64,000 bases of DNA, from positions 1,934,501 to 1,998,500 of the forward strand of contig VCCP01000006.1 of assembly GCA_005765155.1 (NCBI GenBank), given 5' to 3'. The stretch comes from Zelopaecilomyces penicillatus. Lineage: Eukaryota > Ascomycota > Sordariomycetes > Hypocreales > Pseudodiploosporaceae. How positions within the stretch are numbered: the first letter of the stretch is position 1; each line of letters starts with the position of its first letter. A model generated the notes under the pieces. That model had not been told where the DNA came from. It saw only the letters and a list, made by a program, of their open reading frames with translations, and made no database searches. A program made the translations under genes and the position numbers. Shown here in pieces: positions 34,541 through 48,230 of the stretch.

Positions 34541-36183
34541 GGTTTTTTTATGATGTGCTTTCCGATTTGCACCCAGCAGCACAGATCAATAGTTCGGGTA
34601 TGCTAATCCAGCACCCGGCAGTACCTACCTTAATAGCGTTGCTGTTATATTACAAGTCGGTAGGATTAATTGCAGGCATTTTAACCCACCCCCAACGAGA
34701 TAATGGTAGGCCACAGGCCCTGGCAACCCCCATCCCAGGCGGATCGTCGCCTAACAACCACCACACGAGATCCATTTAATATCCCTTTTGGCGACGCCAG
34801 ACGATCCGCTACCGAACGACCCCATGGCAGGCCAGCAGAGACGACAGGCAGCACCGCCCGGACCTCGTTTTGTTTGTGTTCACCATCTTCGCAGTAGCGC
34901 AGTGATCTTTAATCCCAGGTCCTCCCCCTTCCCACTCCACTCCACTTCACTCAGCTAGGTAAAGGTAGCTGCGTGCGCTACCAACGCTGTCGACCCTGAT
35001 CCTAGCTGGACCCATCGGTTTTTTGACATGGACCTCTTTACATTTTTACCCTTTTACTACATTTATCCCTCTCATTCTCTCCTCATGTCGCAGGACGCAG
35101 TGACTACTAGTTAGGAATGGGAGGGGGGGACATACTGTGAGAAATTGATAGCCATCATCAGACGGTCACGACTGCTAGGTCTAGAAAATTATATTATTCC
35201 AACCACACTCACACTCACACATACACACAAGGTGTGCAAAGGAGGGTGGAATTAGGATGCTGATATATAACATCAAGACATGGCGCTCTGCTACGTAGTA
35301 TATCAATTTGCAAAATGATGATGAAAATCCATCGTAGCTAAAAGTTCCATCCCTGTGTCGATGCAACCAACAAACGGCAAATTGCGATAGCCGGGGCGCA
35401 AAAGAGACGCTGAAACATCGAAATGCATTTTTGGTTGCCTAGTTTGGGAACCAGGGTTGTAACAATACGGTACTTGCAAAATCCCATCATCTGTTTTGAG
35501 TGTGTAGGGGGATCCTGTCTTGAATTGGTAGCATCCGCCATCCGCCATGGCGATCGAGTGCAGGAGGCATCTGTCGAATCTCATAACCTGATTCGGATAG
35601 CTCTCTCGCCGGCCTTCGCACACATCTTGATCTGTAGGGTATGTAGGTAGGTATGTAGGTAATTTGCGTGTAGCTCTGAAACCATTCAACCATCATGCGA
35701 ACCACACATATTGAAAGTCTACCCAATGAACCTAAGGATCTATCTCGGCCCGGGTTCCTCCCCACATCCAGAGACAACCTCCATTCCCATTTGCCCGTCA
35801 AGGGGCCTTCTCACCTCGCCTGCATTACAAAGTAGATCATTTGTGGGTTAGGCCTCCATCGCCAGAGCCCAGGACAGCCAATATGACGAAACGGCCTGCA
35901 CTGGCGTGGTTTGCTGAGCTCCAAACCACCCGTGCCTGTTACGAAGAGTGATCCCACTAGCCATGTCGTTACTAAACCTGATGATCCTGCCGCCACTTTG
36001 TCAACCACAGCGTGTGAATACCCCGCGAACCCCTCATACATTCCTGTATCTAGGCTCAAGGGCTATAAATTTGTCACCGCTGCTGTCATCGTAGTCTTCC
36101 TAATTTTGAACAGACCACAATCGTTTCAAGGGTTTCAGTTGATTGGCAAAGTGTAGACACACATACATCTCTCAAACAACTAG

Positions 36184-38388
<2,205 letters not shown>

Positions 38389-38692
38389 AACCTCGACCTG
38401 GACGTGGATAAAGAGGCAGTGGGCTATGCCTTTGGATGTAATAGCTATTACCTTAGGCACGGCCTTTCTGAAAACCGGAAATGCAGGATACTAATACAGT
38501 TTACTTGCCTTCTCTGTCAACTATCCCAGTGAAGACGCCAAAGATCTGCAAACTACCTGCGTTATGCTAAATGGTTACAACTCGCATCTCGATTTCTCAG
38601 CCCAGCTCCGTGGAATACAGTTGTATATTCCTTTCTCCATATATCCCTGGTGCACCACCACCCAATACACAACCCCCCCCCTCCAAGATGCA
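38389..38692. other. convergent intergenic gap
   Basis: About 300 bp with the 3' ends of the alpha-glucosidase (+) and RTC4-domain (-) genes. Nothing else is seen. Confidence 0.5.
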
Positions 38693-40519
38693 TTACAGCT
38701 CATCATGAACCATCCCTCCCAATGATTTGCTCTCCTCCAGAATAACCCTCGCAGATCTAGATGACGCTCCCATATCGTCTTGGATGAGGCAGACCCCAAG
38801 CTCGGCCACCAGCACCCCCTGAATAAACGCCGCTGGCCCACGGCCAGAAATTACCCGATCATCCACAGCCCTCTTTTTCAATAGGCTACCAAACTCCCTA
38901 ACCAAGTAGTCGCACATGAGGTTGAAGCCACGGGACCCATAATATCCCGGATTTTGATCGCCCTCTTTCTTCATATCCCTGGCTCGCCCTGCCTCTATGT
39001 GGCCTGCGAGGATGGACCGATAGTGTGATGAGTCTCCATTAATGACGCCCAGAAGGAACTCTCGGTGCTTCTCAAATCGATTCTCAAGGGTATCCCATTC
39101 GATGTCTGGATACTCCCTCATCTTCCACGTCTCCATGGCCGTCCGCTTCTTGTGGACCTGGCAAAACTTGGTCTGCATTCTCACATTCATTCGCTTGCCC
39201 TTGGAGAACTCATCCAAAACCGATTGCTCAACAGTTTCTCCGCACCATGGACACTCTGGTGCTAGCACATCAGCTGCCATTTCTTGGTGGGTTGTGCGAC
39301 TAAGCCTTAGAGAGGCATCACTATCCGCACTTGAGTCATTTTCAACCCTTGTCCTGTCGTTGGTTCTTTGCTTGTGATTTATGGGTGCGTCAAAGTCAGG
39401 TAACTGTGCTGGTATCATGAACGTTGGTGGGGGTGGCGATTGGGACAGTGATGTTCGCTTGAGGTTTTTCTGTCGTCGCCTTCCGCGCGTAGGCTTATCA
39501 GGTAGCTCTTTCAAAGCGAAAATATTGAATTGACGCTTGCTTGATGGTGAAGCCAAATGATCATCTTTCGTTTCATGGCCGCCTAGGTGCTCAATGTTGA
39601 GAGTCCGAGTCTCTGAGCTCTTTGGGGGCGATTCGAACGATATGCCTTCTGGAATGCGGAAACTGTAAGACTTTTCTTTTTGTGGACTGTCATCAAAGTC
39701 GAGAACTTGTGCAATTCTTTTGTCAGAACCTGCACAAGATTAGCCATGTGTGTGTGTATTTCGTAAGGGACATATGTTAGCCTCACCTGTCTTGCCTCGA
39801 CTCTCTTGTGAGCTGGGAAACTTCTTTCGGTAAGTGACCTTGGCCTTTGACTTCTTCGTAAATCCATTATCGTCCATCAAGTGCTCTCCGGAACTGGGAG
39901 GAGGCTGAGATGAAAGTTGCACCTTTGAATTGCTGGAAGAGAATTTGCCTTCATCATTAGAGCTGACTGATAGTTTACGCCGTTTGGGAACAACGGCCGC
40001 CGAGTCTTTGGACCGCTTCATGTCTACAGTCCTAGAGGTAGGCTTTGCGGCCTGATTCCTGAGACTTCCATCTTGGCTCTTACTGGCTGTAAAAACACTC
40101 CGCTTGATGCAGGCACGAGAATTTCTTCCGCCATCAGAGCTATCGGAAAGTGACCCGTATGAGTTACCACGTCGACCCAACTGTTGACCACTCACGGCCT
40201 TTTTGTTGATAGGGAGAGACTTTGTGGGATTCTCAGTCAACGCAAAGCTGTCTTTCTCCTCATCGCTGCTGGCTATCGGAGGAGCACCCCAGCTCTTGTG
40301 AGCCTTCAACTTGGGAATACTCATGGGAGACATTGTGGAACCTTCAGCTGCATCCTGGCTCTCGTCCTCCTCATCGCTGCTGGCCATCGGGGGAGCATCC
40401 AAAGCGATGGGAACCTTTGGCTTGGGCACATTCACAGGGCCTGGTCGCTTGATATTCTGCAGCAAAGATCTTGTGGGCTGCTTGGCACTCAGTCCAACCC
40501 TTCTAGTCGGTCGGTTCAT
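38693..40519 (-). CDS. RTC4: RTC4-domain nuclear protein, 589 aa
   Basis: Two minus-strand exons, 39787-40519 and 38693-39729, with a GTGAGG/CAG intron and matching phase. The N-terminal 400 residues are Ser/Lys-rich and disordered, with basic stretches (KRSKD, PKRRK) that look like nuclear localisation signals. They also carry two copies of an APPxASSDEE acidic motif. The C-terminal domain (about residues 402-560) has the RTC4 pattern: CPWCGE, a conserved FCQVHKK, W..REYPDIEWDTLENR and RSILAGH. In yeast, Rtc4 was found through restriction of telomere capping and its molecular role is unresolved. The ATG at 40519 is the first in frame. Confidence 0.85.
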
Positions 40520-41560
40520 CTTGTGCACACTGTGTCCCTGGGACTAGAACTATAGTAAAGCTCTGGTTGGCTTCACCAAACCATATATAGGAAGCAAGTA
40601 GACTGGTTGCCAAAACAAACTTCTCTACAAGCCGTTGCTTGACGGAAGAAAGTATGGTGACCAAGGCTAGACCTGTTGTGGTTTTATGAGGTTCATTGAA
40701 AGAACAAAGAGAAAATTCCGAAAGAAAAGGAAAACATGGAAACTCTGCAGCCGAGTCCTGGTCTGCTGAGAGCAACAAGTTTAATTAAGCTGATTGCTGT
40801 TTCCGCCCGGCTGGTTGATTGAGGCTATCGTGGTGACACAACGCGTAAAAGGCGTGTTTGGTTGTATGATATCAGGCACGGCGAAATTTTGGTGTCTGAT
40901 TGAGAGCTTCGTAGCAGATCACCATGTTCGATCGGGATTTATGCATGTACAGGATACCTAGATGGAACCCAGGACTTACAGTGGCTATTGCACAGTTACT
41001 GGGCAGGCCCACCTGTATTTATAGCGGGTTTGGGGCGATAATGCTAGTAAGTGCGCTGCAACATGAGACGGGAGTGTAGACCTAAACTTTGAATAGTACA
41101 GAAGGCCTGTAAATAGCAATGAATCTTTCAATTTTTTCGAGAAAATCTTATTGTGGGTTTAAGTGACTATATGGTTATTTAAAATTTTCAATAAGAAAAC
41201 GAATTGTTTTGAAGCCTGATTTTGGCGATCTTAGTAAATACAATGCGGTAGGAGGATTGACAGGAAACACGACATGTTTAGTTAACAACTGTCGGTGACA
41301 TCCAAGTACCCCCTAGGTAGGCGTGGCATGGAAAGCCCCGCTATCTTTTAACTTGGAGCTTGGGGAGCTCAGATCGCTGCCACTGTCAAGCCCCTGGAGA
41401 TCTGTTACATCTTGCAACCCGACGCATTTCCAAACCTTCACCGTTACAGACTTGTAGCTTGCCGAAGGAGCTGGCTCTCTGCAACCGCACTGCTCGCTGC
41501 CCTTTTCAAGTACGCAAACATTGAGCGTCGATTGGGCGTGTTTCTTGCAACATATCAGAC
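40520..41560. other. divergent promoter region between RTC4 and dynamitin genes
   Basis: About 1 kb. An AT-rich block lies at 41110-41230 and a CCTAGGTAGG motif at about 41311. No gene is seen. Confidence 0.5.
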
Positions 41561-42945
41561 ATGGCGCTCAACCGCAAGTACGCGGCGCTGCCCGACCTTG
41601 TACGCTCTGGCCCAAGTCGAGTTGGAAGTCATCGCTAACAAACATGCAAGGACTCCGCTCCAGACATCTACGAGACGCCAGAATTAACAGACGACAATTA
41701 CACCATTCCAGTAAGCTCCGAGAGAACATTTGCTCAGCCTTTTGTCATATTGCTTACTCACCCACTCGCTAGACAACGGCTGCCCGGACACAATCCGATG
41801 ATGAGTTCTACGATGTAGACGACGATTCTCAGAATATTTCACGATCAAGGCTCCGCATTGACGAGGCACGCTCTCGGTTCTCACCTGCTCTTATCGATGC
41901 CAGTGGCGCAGACTTCTCAGACCGTGTCGATGGCAAACGTAAATCATACAAGGCATATAGTCGTCGACAGAGAATACTGCACGATGGTACAGAAGCGCTG
42001 GGGGACTTTTCCGATGATGAGGATGAAGAGAGCTTGGAGAGGAGGATTGCCAGGTTAAAACGAGAGGTTGAAGAGGCCAAGGATGAATTCTCCAAGCGGC
42101 AAACAGTTTCACCAGACGCGGTGGCCGGATCTCCTTCTGCCGACGGTAGACTGGATTCTCTTAGCCATATCCTGGACGATATTTCCAAACCTGCCGGAGT
42201 GGGCACTCCGCCAAGGCCTGCTTCATCCTCATCAACCATGAGTAGACCTCTGAGAGTATCGACAGAACAAGGCCCTACGTACACCATCACATACGCGCCA
42301 ACCTATGAACAGAGCCACGCGCTGGCTAAGGCGGCGGACTTTGACCGCCGGCTTGTCATGCTAGAAAGAGCATTAGGAATTGCGTCTTCGTCGATGCCGG
42401 AGGTTGGCGAAGGTGGTCTGCCCAGAGCCATACTCCCAACGCTCGACTTCATGGAAAAGCAAATCACGACGCTCGCCCAAGCCTCAACCGCCAACCTAGA
42501 CGCTATCAGCCGTCGGGTACGGACTCTGGCCACCGAGCAAGATAAATTGAACGAGTCCAGGGAAAAAGCCAAAACCATCCGAGAAGAATTGGCAAAGCAT
42601 GGAGGCACAAGCACACCAATTGAAGAATCTGACCAGGAGCCCAAGATTAACGCACTCTACGCGATTCTACCCACTATTGAGAACCTTGCCCCGATCCTGC
42701 CTCCTCTTCTGGACCGGCTACGATCTCTGAGGGTCATTCATGCTGATGCAGCAACAGCCAGCCAGACTCTGGAGAGGATTGAGAAGCAGCAGGAGGATAT
42801 GACGGCCGAGATCAAGCTGTGGAGGGATGGTGTCGAGAAATTAGAGGGTACCATACGAAACGGAGATAATACTATGAAGAACAACATGAAGACCATGGAG
42901 GGGTGGGTGAAAGAGCTTGAGGTTCGAATGGAAAAGTTGAATTAG
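41561..42945 (+). CDS. DCTN2: dynactin subunit 2 (dynamitin), 423 aa
   Basis: Three exons: 41561-41599 (13 codons), 41651-41710 (20 codons) and 41773-42945, with GTACGC/AAG and GTAAGC/TAG borders. Assembly gives the conserved dynamitin N-terminus MALNRKYAALPDLDSAPDIY, which no single open frame shows. The rest is largely coiled coil: ESLERRIARLKREVEEAKDEF near residue 120 and several heptad-rich stretches to the C-terminus. Dynamitin is the p50 shoulder subunit of dynactin and links the Arp1 filament to p150, supporting dynein-driven nuclear and organelle transport in hyphae. The size fits the family. Confidence 0.93.
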
Positions 42946-43534
42946 TTAGTGTAGCTAGTTTCTAAGTCCGAGTAGCGACTATATATGAGTACAATGATAC
43001 CCAATTGATCAAATTAATGACGGGAGGTTGAAATCCGTTTGTTTGATGTTGATTCCTTACATGATGAAAGCTATAGCCCCACTCAAGCAATGTGGACTGT
43101 CATATCGTGACGATTGACCCACCAATCAGTCACGTGCCATCGTTATCTTAACACTACATTTATTTCCTCGCCCGCTCCGTTGCAACCAGTTTGTTCATCT
43201 TCCCAAAAATAATCAAGCTTTCACAACACACTGAATGGTAAGTTTCGCAAAACGCGTTTTATTTACCCTCTCACCATTAGAATGATGATCAAAAATTAGC
43301 ATGTATTACCTGACTGCTTATTGATGTTACATTATCACCAAGATCTCTGACACCTATCACAATGTTTTCTCTCTACAATCATCTGCACATTTGTCTTCGA
43401 TATTGTGGCTAACAAAGCTTTGAATTGTCGAACAGGTTATTCTTATTACACTCTCTGTATACATGAAAGGATACGATCTACTGGTGTAGTTTGTGTGTTT
43501 TCTGTTCCCCGTTTCGCGTGCCATTCTCGCGCAA
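42946..43534. other. promoter and spliced 5' leader of the molybdopterin synthase small-subunit gene
   Basis: About 0.6 kb. A likely 5' UTR intron runs from GTAAGT at 43238 to CAG at 43433-43435, with a GCTAAC branch-point match near 43408. See the finding on the upstream ORF that this splice creates. Confidence 0.55.
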
Positions 43535-43828
43535 ATGGCTTCTGTTCCCAAGCCGCCCCAGGGTCATTTCAGTGTGCTGTACTTTGCCGGTGCAAGCTCC
43601 TACACTGGGAAAGACCAAGAGACTTTGCCGGCGCCGCTCTCACTGAACAAGCTTTTTGCTGAGCTAGAATCGAGGTACCCGGGAATGCGGTCCAAGATTC
43701 TGGACTCGTGCTTAGTGACGGTCAATATCGATTATGTAGATGTTCCTCTTGATGATGCAACAGTGGGGAGTGTGGTGATTCAAGAAGCCGATGAGGTTGC
43801 CATAATTCCTCCCGTCAGCTCCGGGTGA
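43535..43828 (+). CDS. cnxG: molybdopterin synthase sulfur-carrier subunit (MoaD/MOCS2A type), 97 aa
   Basis: Single coding exon. The ubiquitin-like fold is recognised from FSVLYFAGASSYTG at the N-terminus, NIDYVDVPLDDATV in the middle and EVAIIPPVSSG at the very C-terminus, the hallmark of MoaD-type carriers. The terminal Gly is adenylated and thiocarboxylated, then donates sulfur in making molybdopterin, needed for nitrate reductase and other Mo enzymes. The last two residues are Ser-Gly rather than the usual Gly-Gly. The start at 43535 gives the family length; an upstream in-frame extension has no ATG. No large subunit gene is nearby. Confidence 0.92.
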   Translation: MASVPKPPQGHFSVLYFAGASSYTGKDQETLPAPLSLNKLFAELESRYPGMRSKILDSCLVTVNIDYVDVPLDDATVGSVVIQEADEVAIIPPVSSG

Positions 43829-43951
43829 AAAGTCGCACCTGATGCTAGACGGATCAGGATGTGCATAAAGACTATTGACTTGCGCATATATCGCTTGACA
43901 TGCCTCCGTAAGACGTAAATTCATGTTTTCGAGCGACACACCCGCTGCCTA

Positions 43952-44682
43952 CTAGTCATCGTGTAGAGGGTCCACCGTCTGCTGCGGCAACAGCCGCTCA
44001 CGCTCTCGATCCTGGCGACCTTGACGCGTCAGAGCTGCTGGCCAACGGAAACTCCACCCATTGCCATTGCCACGGGTGTTTGACCGGCCTCGGTATGTTC
44101 GAAACCACCAGCGAATGGCAAATATGCAGAGACCAGTGACTAAAACGGCTGCCGTCGTGGACGCGATGGCGGTAATGGCAGTCAGGCTGGTCGTTGTCGA
44201 AACTCCGCACCCAAACGGGTTTGTACGCAGCTCCCATCGCTCCTCAGGCGCAGGACACAAGTTTGCCTCGTAAGCCGGAGCCAGCAACGGGATTTTGTAG
44301 TCATTTGGAACGCACGACCATGTCTGTTTAGATGATAACTCAGGTTAAAAAGACGAAAAAAACAACAACCATAAGAGCATTTAAAAGCTTTCAAACATCA
44401 CCAGTGGAACAGCATAAGACATGGAAAACAACACAACACAACATACGCACACACGCCACAAAACATCAATTCGTAAGGCAAGCATGGGAACATTCAAGCA
44501 ACGGAATAGCGCATACTCACATAGGGACACCAGCTGCACCGGTCACTGTTCAGACATCGCCCACAGCTCTGGTGTTTCCAACAGCGAAGCAAGTGCTCAG
44601 TATCATCCTCAGCCACAGAAAAGTTGCCCCTCAGCGCCAGCGCTTCCAACATGGACGGGTTCATCACGCCAATTCGGTCCAT
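43952..44682 (-). CDS. PSI-domain single-pass membrane protein, 177 aa
   Basis: Two minus-strand exons, 44521-44682 and 43952-44323, joined in phase 0 (GTGAGT/CAG). The first half is Cys-rich: CWKHQSCGRCLNSDRCSWCP then SCVPND, NLCP and NPFGC, the spacing of a PSI (plexin-semaphorin-integrin) domain seen in a fungal family. One transmembrane helix follows at about residues 86-110 (AAVLVTGLCIFAIRWW), with a basic juxtamembrane tail (RWWFRTYRGRSNTRG) that should be cytosolic. No classical signal peptide precedes the Cys-rich part; either the transmembrane helix acts as signal anchor or a further 5' exon is missing from my model. Function unknown. Confidence 0.8.
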
Positions 44683-45460
44683 CGCAAAGAGGCGGCTGTC
44701 TCCTATAGGTAAACTAGCGCGCAGAATAATCTAGGCGGTAAATTCCTCACTGAACTGCTGCTTCTTGAATTCGTGCGAGATTAAAACCAGATGCAAAGAT
44801 GACGGGGGGAGAAACGCTTGGCATGTTGAACAGTGGCAGTGCTGCTGATTCACCACCCCCCCACCAGCCTCTAATAAGCGGCAAGGAGATGGCTGAAATC
44901 TAACCTCCCAACACTAGATTGCTATATCATCCCAATTCCCAGTGAATCTGGATAGTTTTATGCACCCAACCACGTGGTCCAAAGGGTTTATTTAACTGTC
45001 TCTTGTTGCTCTCCCTTTATAAAAGGCATAGCTACTAGATATTGCTAGAACTTCTTCTCTAGAGCATGTCTCTATGCCTTTTTCCAAAAGTCAATCCATG
45101 CTCAAAGCAGTGCTCCAAAGGGTAAGAAAAGCTCCTGGTAAAGCTAATCAATTGCCAGTCAGTATTTTTACTGTGGCTAGTAATTGTGGTTGCTTTGCGG
45201 TCTTGAACGTCCTATAAGGAAAGCAAATCTGAAAGCTTCGCAGCTTGATGATGGCTGTTGTGTTGGAGAGTTATATTCACATGGATCTGGCGTGGGAACA
45301 GCACTACTGCAAGTGTAGGAAGGAATCAACCACCGAGAAATCTATAAATGCTATAGTAATGGCTCAGTTTAATGTACATGATACTTCTATTAATTTATGT
45401 GTCGTGATTGGCGTCAAGGTGGTTCATATCTTTCTTTAATAAAATTGATTCCACTATGGG
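44683..45460. other. intergenic region
   Basis: About 0.8 kb between the PSI gene promoter and the 3' end of the next minus-strand gene. It is AT-rich near 45230-45450. No gene is seen. Confidence 0.5.
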
Positions 45461-47866
45461 TTAAGAAGTAAGGCCGGTTTTCCTGATCTCGCGGGATCGA
45501 CGCACTTGCTGCTTTAGCTTTCTCATCTCTGCTCTTCTCCTCCTCGCATGATTTCCACTCTCCTCGCTGGCTTTCAACTCCCGGAGTGTTTCTAGCATCA
45601 TGAGATCTGCCAGGAACCGGCGAATGCGTAGGCCAGTCTTGCCTTGAACAAAAGCGTCCACCTCTTCATCACAGGCGGCTGATGCTGCAATGTGCAGGCC
45701 CCTCAGAACCTCACGATCAGTGATTTCGCGGTCGTCATAATCTACATCAACAGAGCTGAGGCTCCCTTGGATCGACGACGTTCTCCTGGGTATGTTCGGC
45801 GGAGCAGCTGCACGAGAGGGAATTCCCCTGCTATTTCGGCAACATATCCTAATATGATTCGGATCATAGTAAGGGGCCGTCTGGGACTGCTTCCGATTGG
45901 TTTTTTGCGCATCTTTTTCTGCTTGAAATAGGCTTCTCGAAGGTTTCTTTGTTGTATCCAATTGAGCACGAGAAGCAAATGGAAGTTTACCTACAGAAGG
46001 GCGATCTGGTAGTCGATTTGTGTTATTCTTTGGATGTGTGGTGAGCTTTTCGTCCCTTGTCAATTTTCTAGTGGCGTTTGAAGAAGCCTGCAAATCCTGG
46101 TGAAGCTTCGGAAGCAGGCTTCTCTTTTCAGATGTTTTCTGCTGGCTCGCAGGTTGATGATGGCTAATTCCCGTGCGAGTAGTGCGTGTGTTTGGACAAG
46201 CTTCAGGTTCCAGGGCCACACCCTCAGCATTGCTAACGCTATGATCACCGCTCCACAAAGGCATGTTGTAATTTCTTAGTGGTAAAGTCATTGAAGGCCG
46301 GCGTAGTCCAGTCACCTTTTCCTGCGATTTCGAATTGGAGTTGAATGCTGTTTTTGATTGGTCTGTATTTTCCTCTCTGGGCTGATGCATTACCGCGCGC
46401 CTTTGCCGCGGACTTTGGGGAATTGACTCGATGTTTGGTTGATGCTCCTTGGCTGATCTACTTCGTGCTTGAGGCACTAGAGGATCCGGGCGGGCAGGCC
46501 GTGGTGGAGGTACTCTTGATACTTTTTCATAGCCAGAATTGTGCTTTTCGAAGGCGCCATTACCAGCTGCTGCCCGAAAATGTGCCCAGTCTCCGTCGGT
46601 TGTCGGTTCTTCATCTCCTGGAAAGCAGGGCAAGCAGCAAGGTTTGTTCTTTTTGCCGTTTGGTGACTGCTTCTTTTTTCGAGTTGGTACCTCATCAATG
46701 AGTGCATACCTCCATTCATCCATATCCTTCGATGGAGCGAATGAGATTTCTGTATTGGAGCTTACTTGAGGGCCATGCCCATCCAACTGTGCAACCTGTG
46801 CCTTGTGTATAACTTCAGGGGGCTGGTATCTGACTCGTCCTGACCCTGACGCCACGGCTTGAGTAATGTAAGAGGGAACACCATACATCTGCTCCTTAGA
46901 TGTTACAGCCAACCCTGCTGCCGTAAACTCGGGGCGGAACGGTAAAAGTGCAGATACTGTGTGGAGTGTTGCTCCGGACTTTGACGGAGTCAAGGGAGAA
47001 TTCGCCTTTTTGCCCTGTGTTCCAGTTCTCTCAGCGTACCGCCGAAGGTTTCTAGTAAAACGGTCCACTGAGGCTTCTTGACTGGGCGTACTGGATGCGT
47101 GGTGAACACACCCGACATGGTGTTTCTGAGATTCAGGTGGACTTTTTGCGCTTCGGTCGCTGCGTGTGTGCGAAAACAGTCGGAGCTGCTGGCAAATGCT
47201 CTTGGATATGGCCTCTACCAGGGCTGAGTCGATTGAAGTACGCTTTGAAGCGCTGGCGAAGTCGGCCGCGCCATCGACAAACCAACCACGACTTGCGGGG
47301 CTTTGACAAAGGTTTTGATAATGAGCGTTTGGCTCTCGCTTTTGAACAGGTGCAGACAGCCCGGATTGAGACTGGAACTTGGTGTAATGTTTAGTGCTTG
47401 TATTGGTGAGCCGGTTTAAACATCTGTCTTGGTGTAGAACACTGTTGTTAAAAGGGGGTAATGGAAATGAGTCTAAATCAACGGAGGGTTCAGATGGTTG
47501 TGAGCCATTCTCGCAGGAAGAACTACCAAAGGGACTCTGAAATTGGCTATAGGAGGAATGGGAGCGGGATGTTCTCGGCCTCATCGGTAGATTATGCATC
47601 GGATTAGAAACGGGGCTAAACTGATCTTCCTTATGGGGCTGTATGAAATTATCTGTGTTGGAATGCGAGGTATTTTGCGGACGGCTTGCTTTCTTGGGAA
47701 GCTTTTGGTCCGAGTTGCGTGCCCGGTTAGGGCGTCTGGGGAGAAGAATACGAGGCCGTGGGCGCGGTCTCTTAAGTGAAGCTGCTCGTTGATGGCGATG
47801 TGGTAAGTTGTCGGGTTGTTGCGACAAGAAAGAGCTTGCCTCTGGGATAGATGCTAGAGTAGCCAT
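45461..47866 (-). CDS. large, mostly disordered orphan protein, 801 aa
   Basis: Single exon from ATG at 47866 to stop at 45461. I do not recognise the family. The first 700 residues are rich in Ser, Pro, Gln, Asn and basic residues with no folded domain; an RPRPRPRILLPRRPNRAR stretch near residue 35 is strongly basic and could be a nuclear signal. One short segment, KKNKPCCLPCFPG near residue 400, has a CCxxC pattern. The last about 95 residues look folded and helical (EVLRGLHIAASAACDEEVDA, then LRIRRFLADLMMLETLRELK and a basic coiled coil) and are probably the conserved core. An 800-codon open frame with no stop is strong evidence that it is coding. Confidence 0.85.
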   Translation of the reverse strand: MATLASIPEASSFLSQQPDNLPHRHQRAASLKRPRPRPRILLPRRPNRARNSDQKLPKKASRPQNTSHSNTDNFIQPHKEDQFSPVSNPMHNLPMRPRTSRSHSSYSQFQSPFGSSSCENGSQPSEPSVDLDSFPLPPFNNSVLHQDRCLNRLTNTSTKHYTKFQSQSGLSAPVQKREPNAHYQNLCQSPASRGWFVDGAADFASASKRTSIDSALVEAISKSICQQLRLFSHTRSDRSAKSPPESQKHHVGCVHHASSTPSQEASVDRFTRNLRRYAERTGTQGKKANSPLTPSKSGATLHTVSALLPFRPEFTAAGLAVTSKEQMYGVPSYITQAVASGSGRVRYQPPEVIHKAQVAQLDGHGPQVSSNTEISFAPSKDMDEWRYALIDEVPTRKKKQSPNGKKNKPCCLPCFPGDEEPTTDGDWAHFRAAAGNGAFEKHNSGYEKVSRVPPPRPARPDPLVPQARSRSAKEHQPNIESIPQSPRQRRAVMHQPREENTDQSKTAFNSNSKSQEKVTGLRRPSMTLPLRNYNMPLWSGDHSVSNAEGVALEPEACPNTRTTRTGISHHQPASQQKTSEKRSLLPKLHQDLQASSNATRKLTRDEKLTTHPKNNTNRLPDRPSVGKLPFASRAQLDTTKKPSRSLFQAEKDAQKTNRKQSQTAPYYDPNHIRICCRNSRGIPSRAAAPPNIPRRTSSIQGSLSSVDVDYDDREITDREVLRGLHIAASAACDEEVDAFVQGKTGLRIRRFLADLMMLETLRELKASEESGNHARRRRAEMRKLKQQVRRSREIRKTGLTS

Positions 47867-48230
47867 CTAAGAGAGGCGGAGAGGCCACTAAACAAACTCA
47901 AAAAAACCTTTCCAGGTGAGGCTATTCAAGAAACAAAGAGATGAGGGGCGAGTGTGGTAGTTTTAGTACAATGGACGAGATAGCAGTGTGCTGCTTGGCA
48001 ATGGACTAGACATGAAGTGAATATCTCGTACGGCGCGACTTTGGGGTCGCAACCAAAATGGTGGTGTTGTGAGAGCAGTGAGAACTGTTTGCCGGCGGCG
48101 GAGGGAGAAACACGGCATGGCATAGATGGAGTAGAAAAGACGTCAATAGAAGGCAGGCGCCATGTAATTGAGCCATTGCAACTGCTAGCCATGGTGGCTC
48201 GACTGAAGTTGGGATTGAGACGATGGCTCT
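47867..48230. other. upstream region of the orphan gene
   Basis: About 360 bp between the orphan gene start and the 3' end of the SDHAF1 gene, both on the minus strand. No further gene is seen. Confidence 0.5.

Noticed and set aside
35303..35689. 128-codon minus-strand frame in the ARG4/alpha-glucosidase gap
   Set aside because: Starts with a simple TYLPTYP repeat derived from the dispersed TACCTAC motif, has no recognisable domain and no supporting context.
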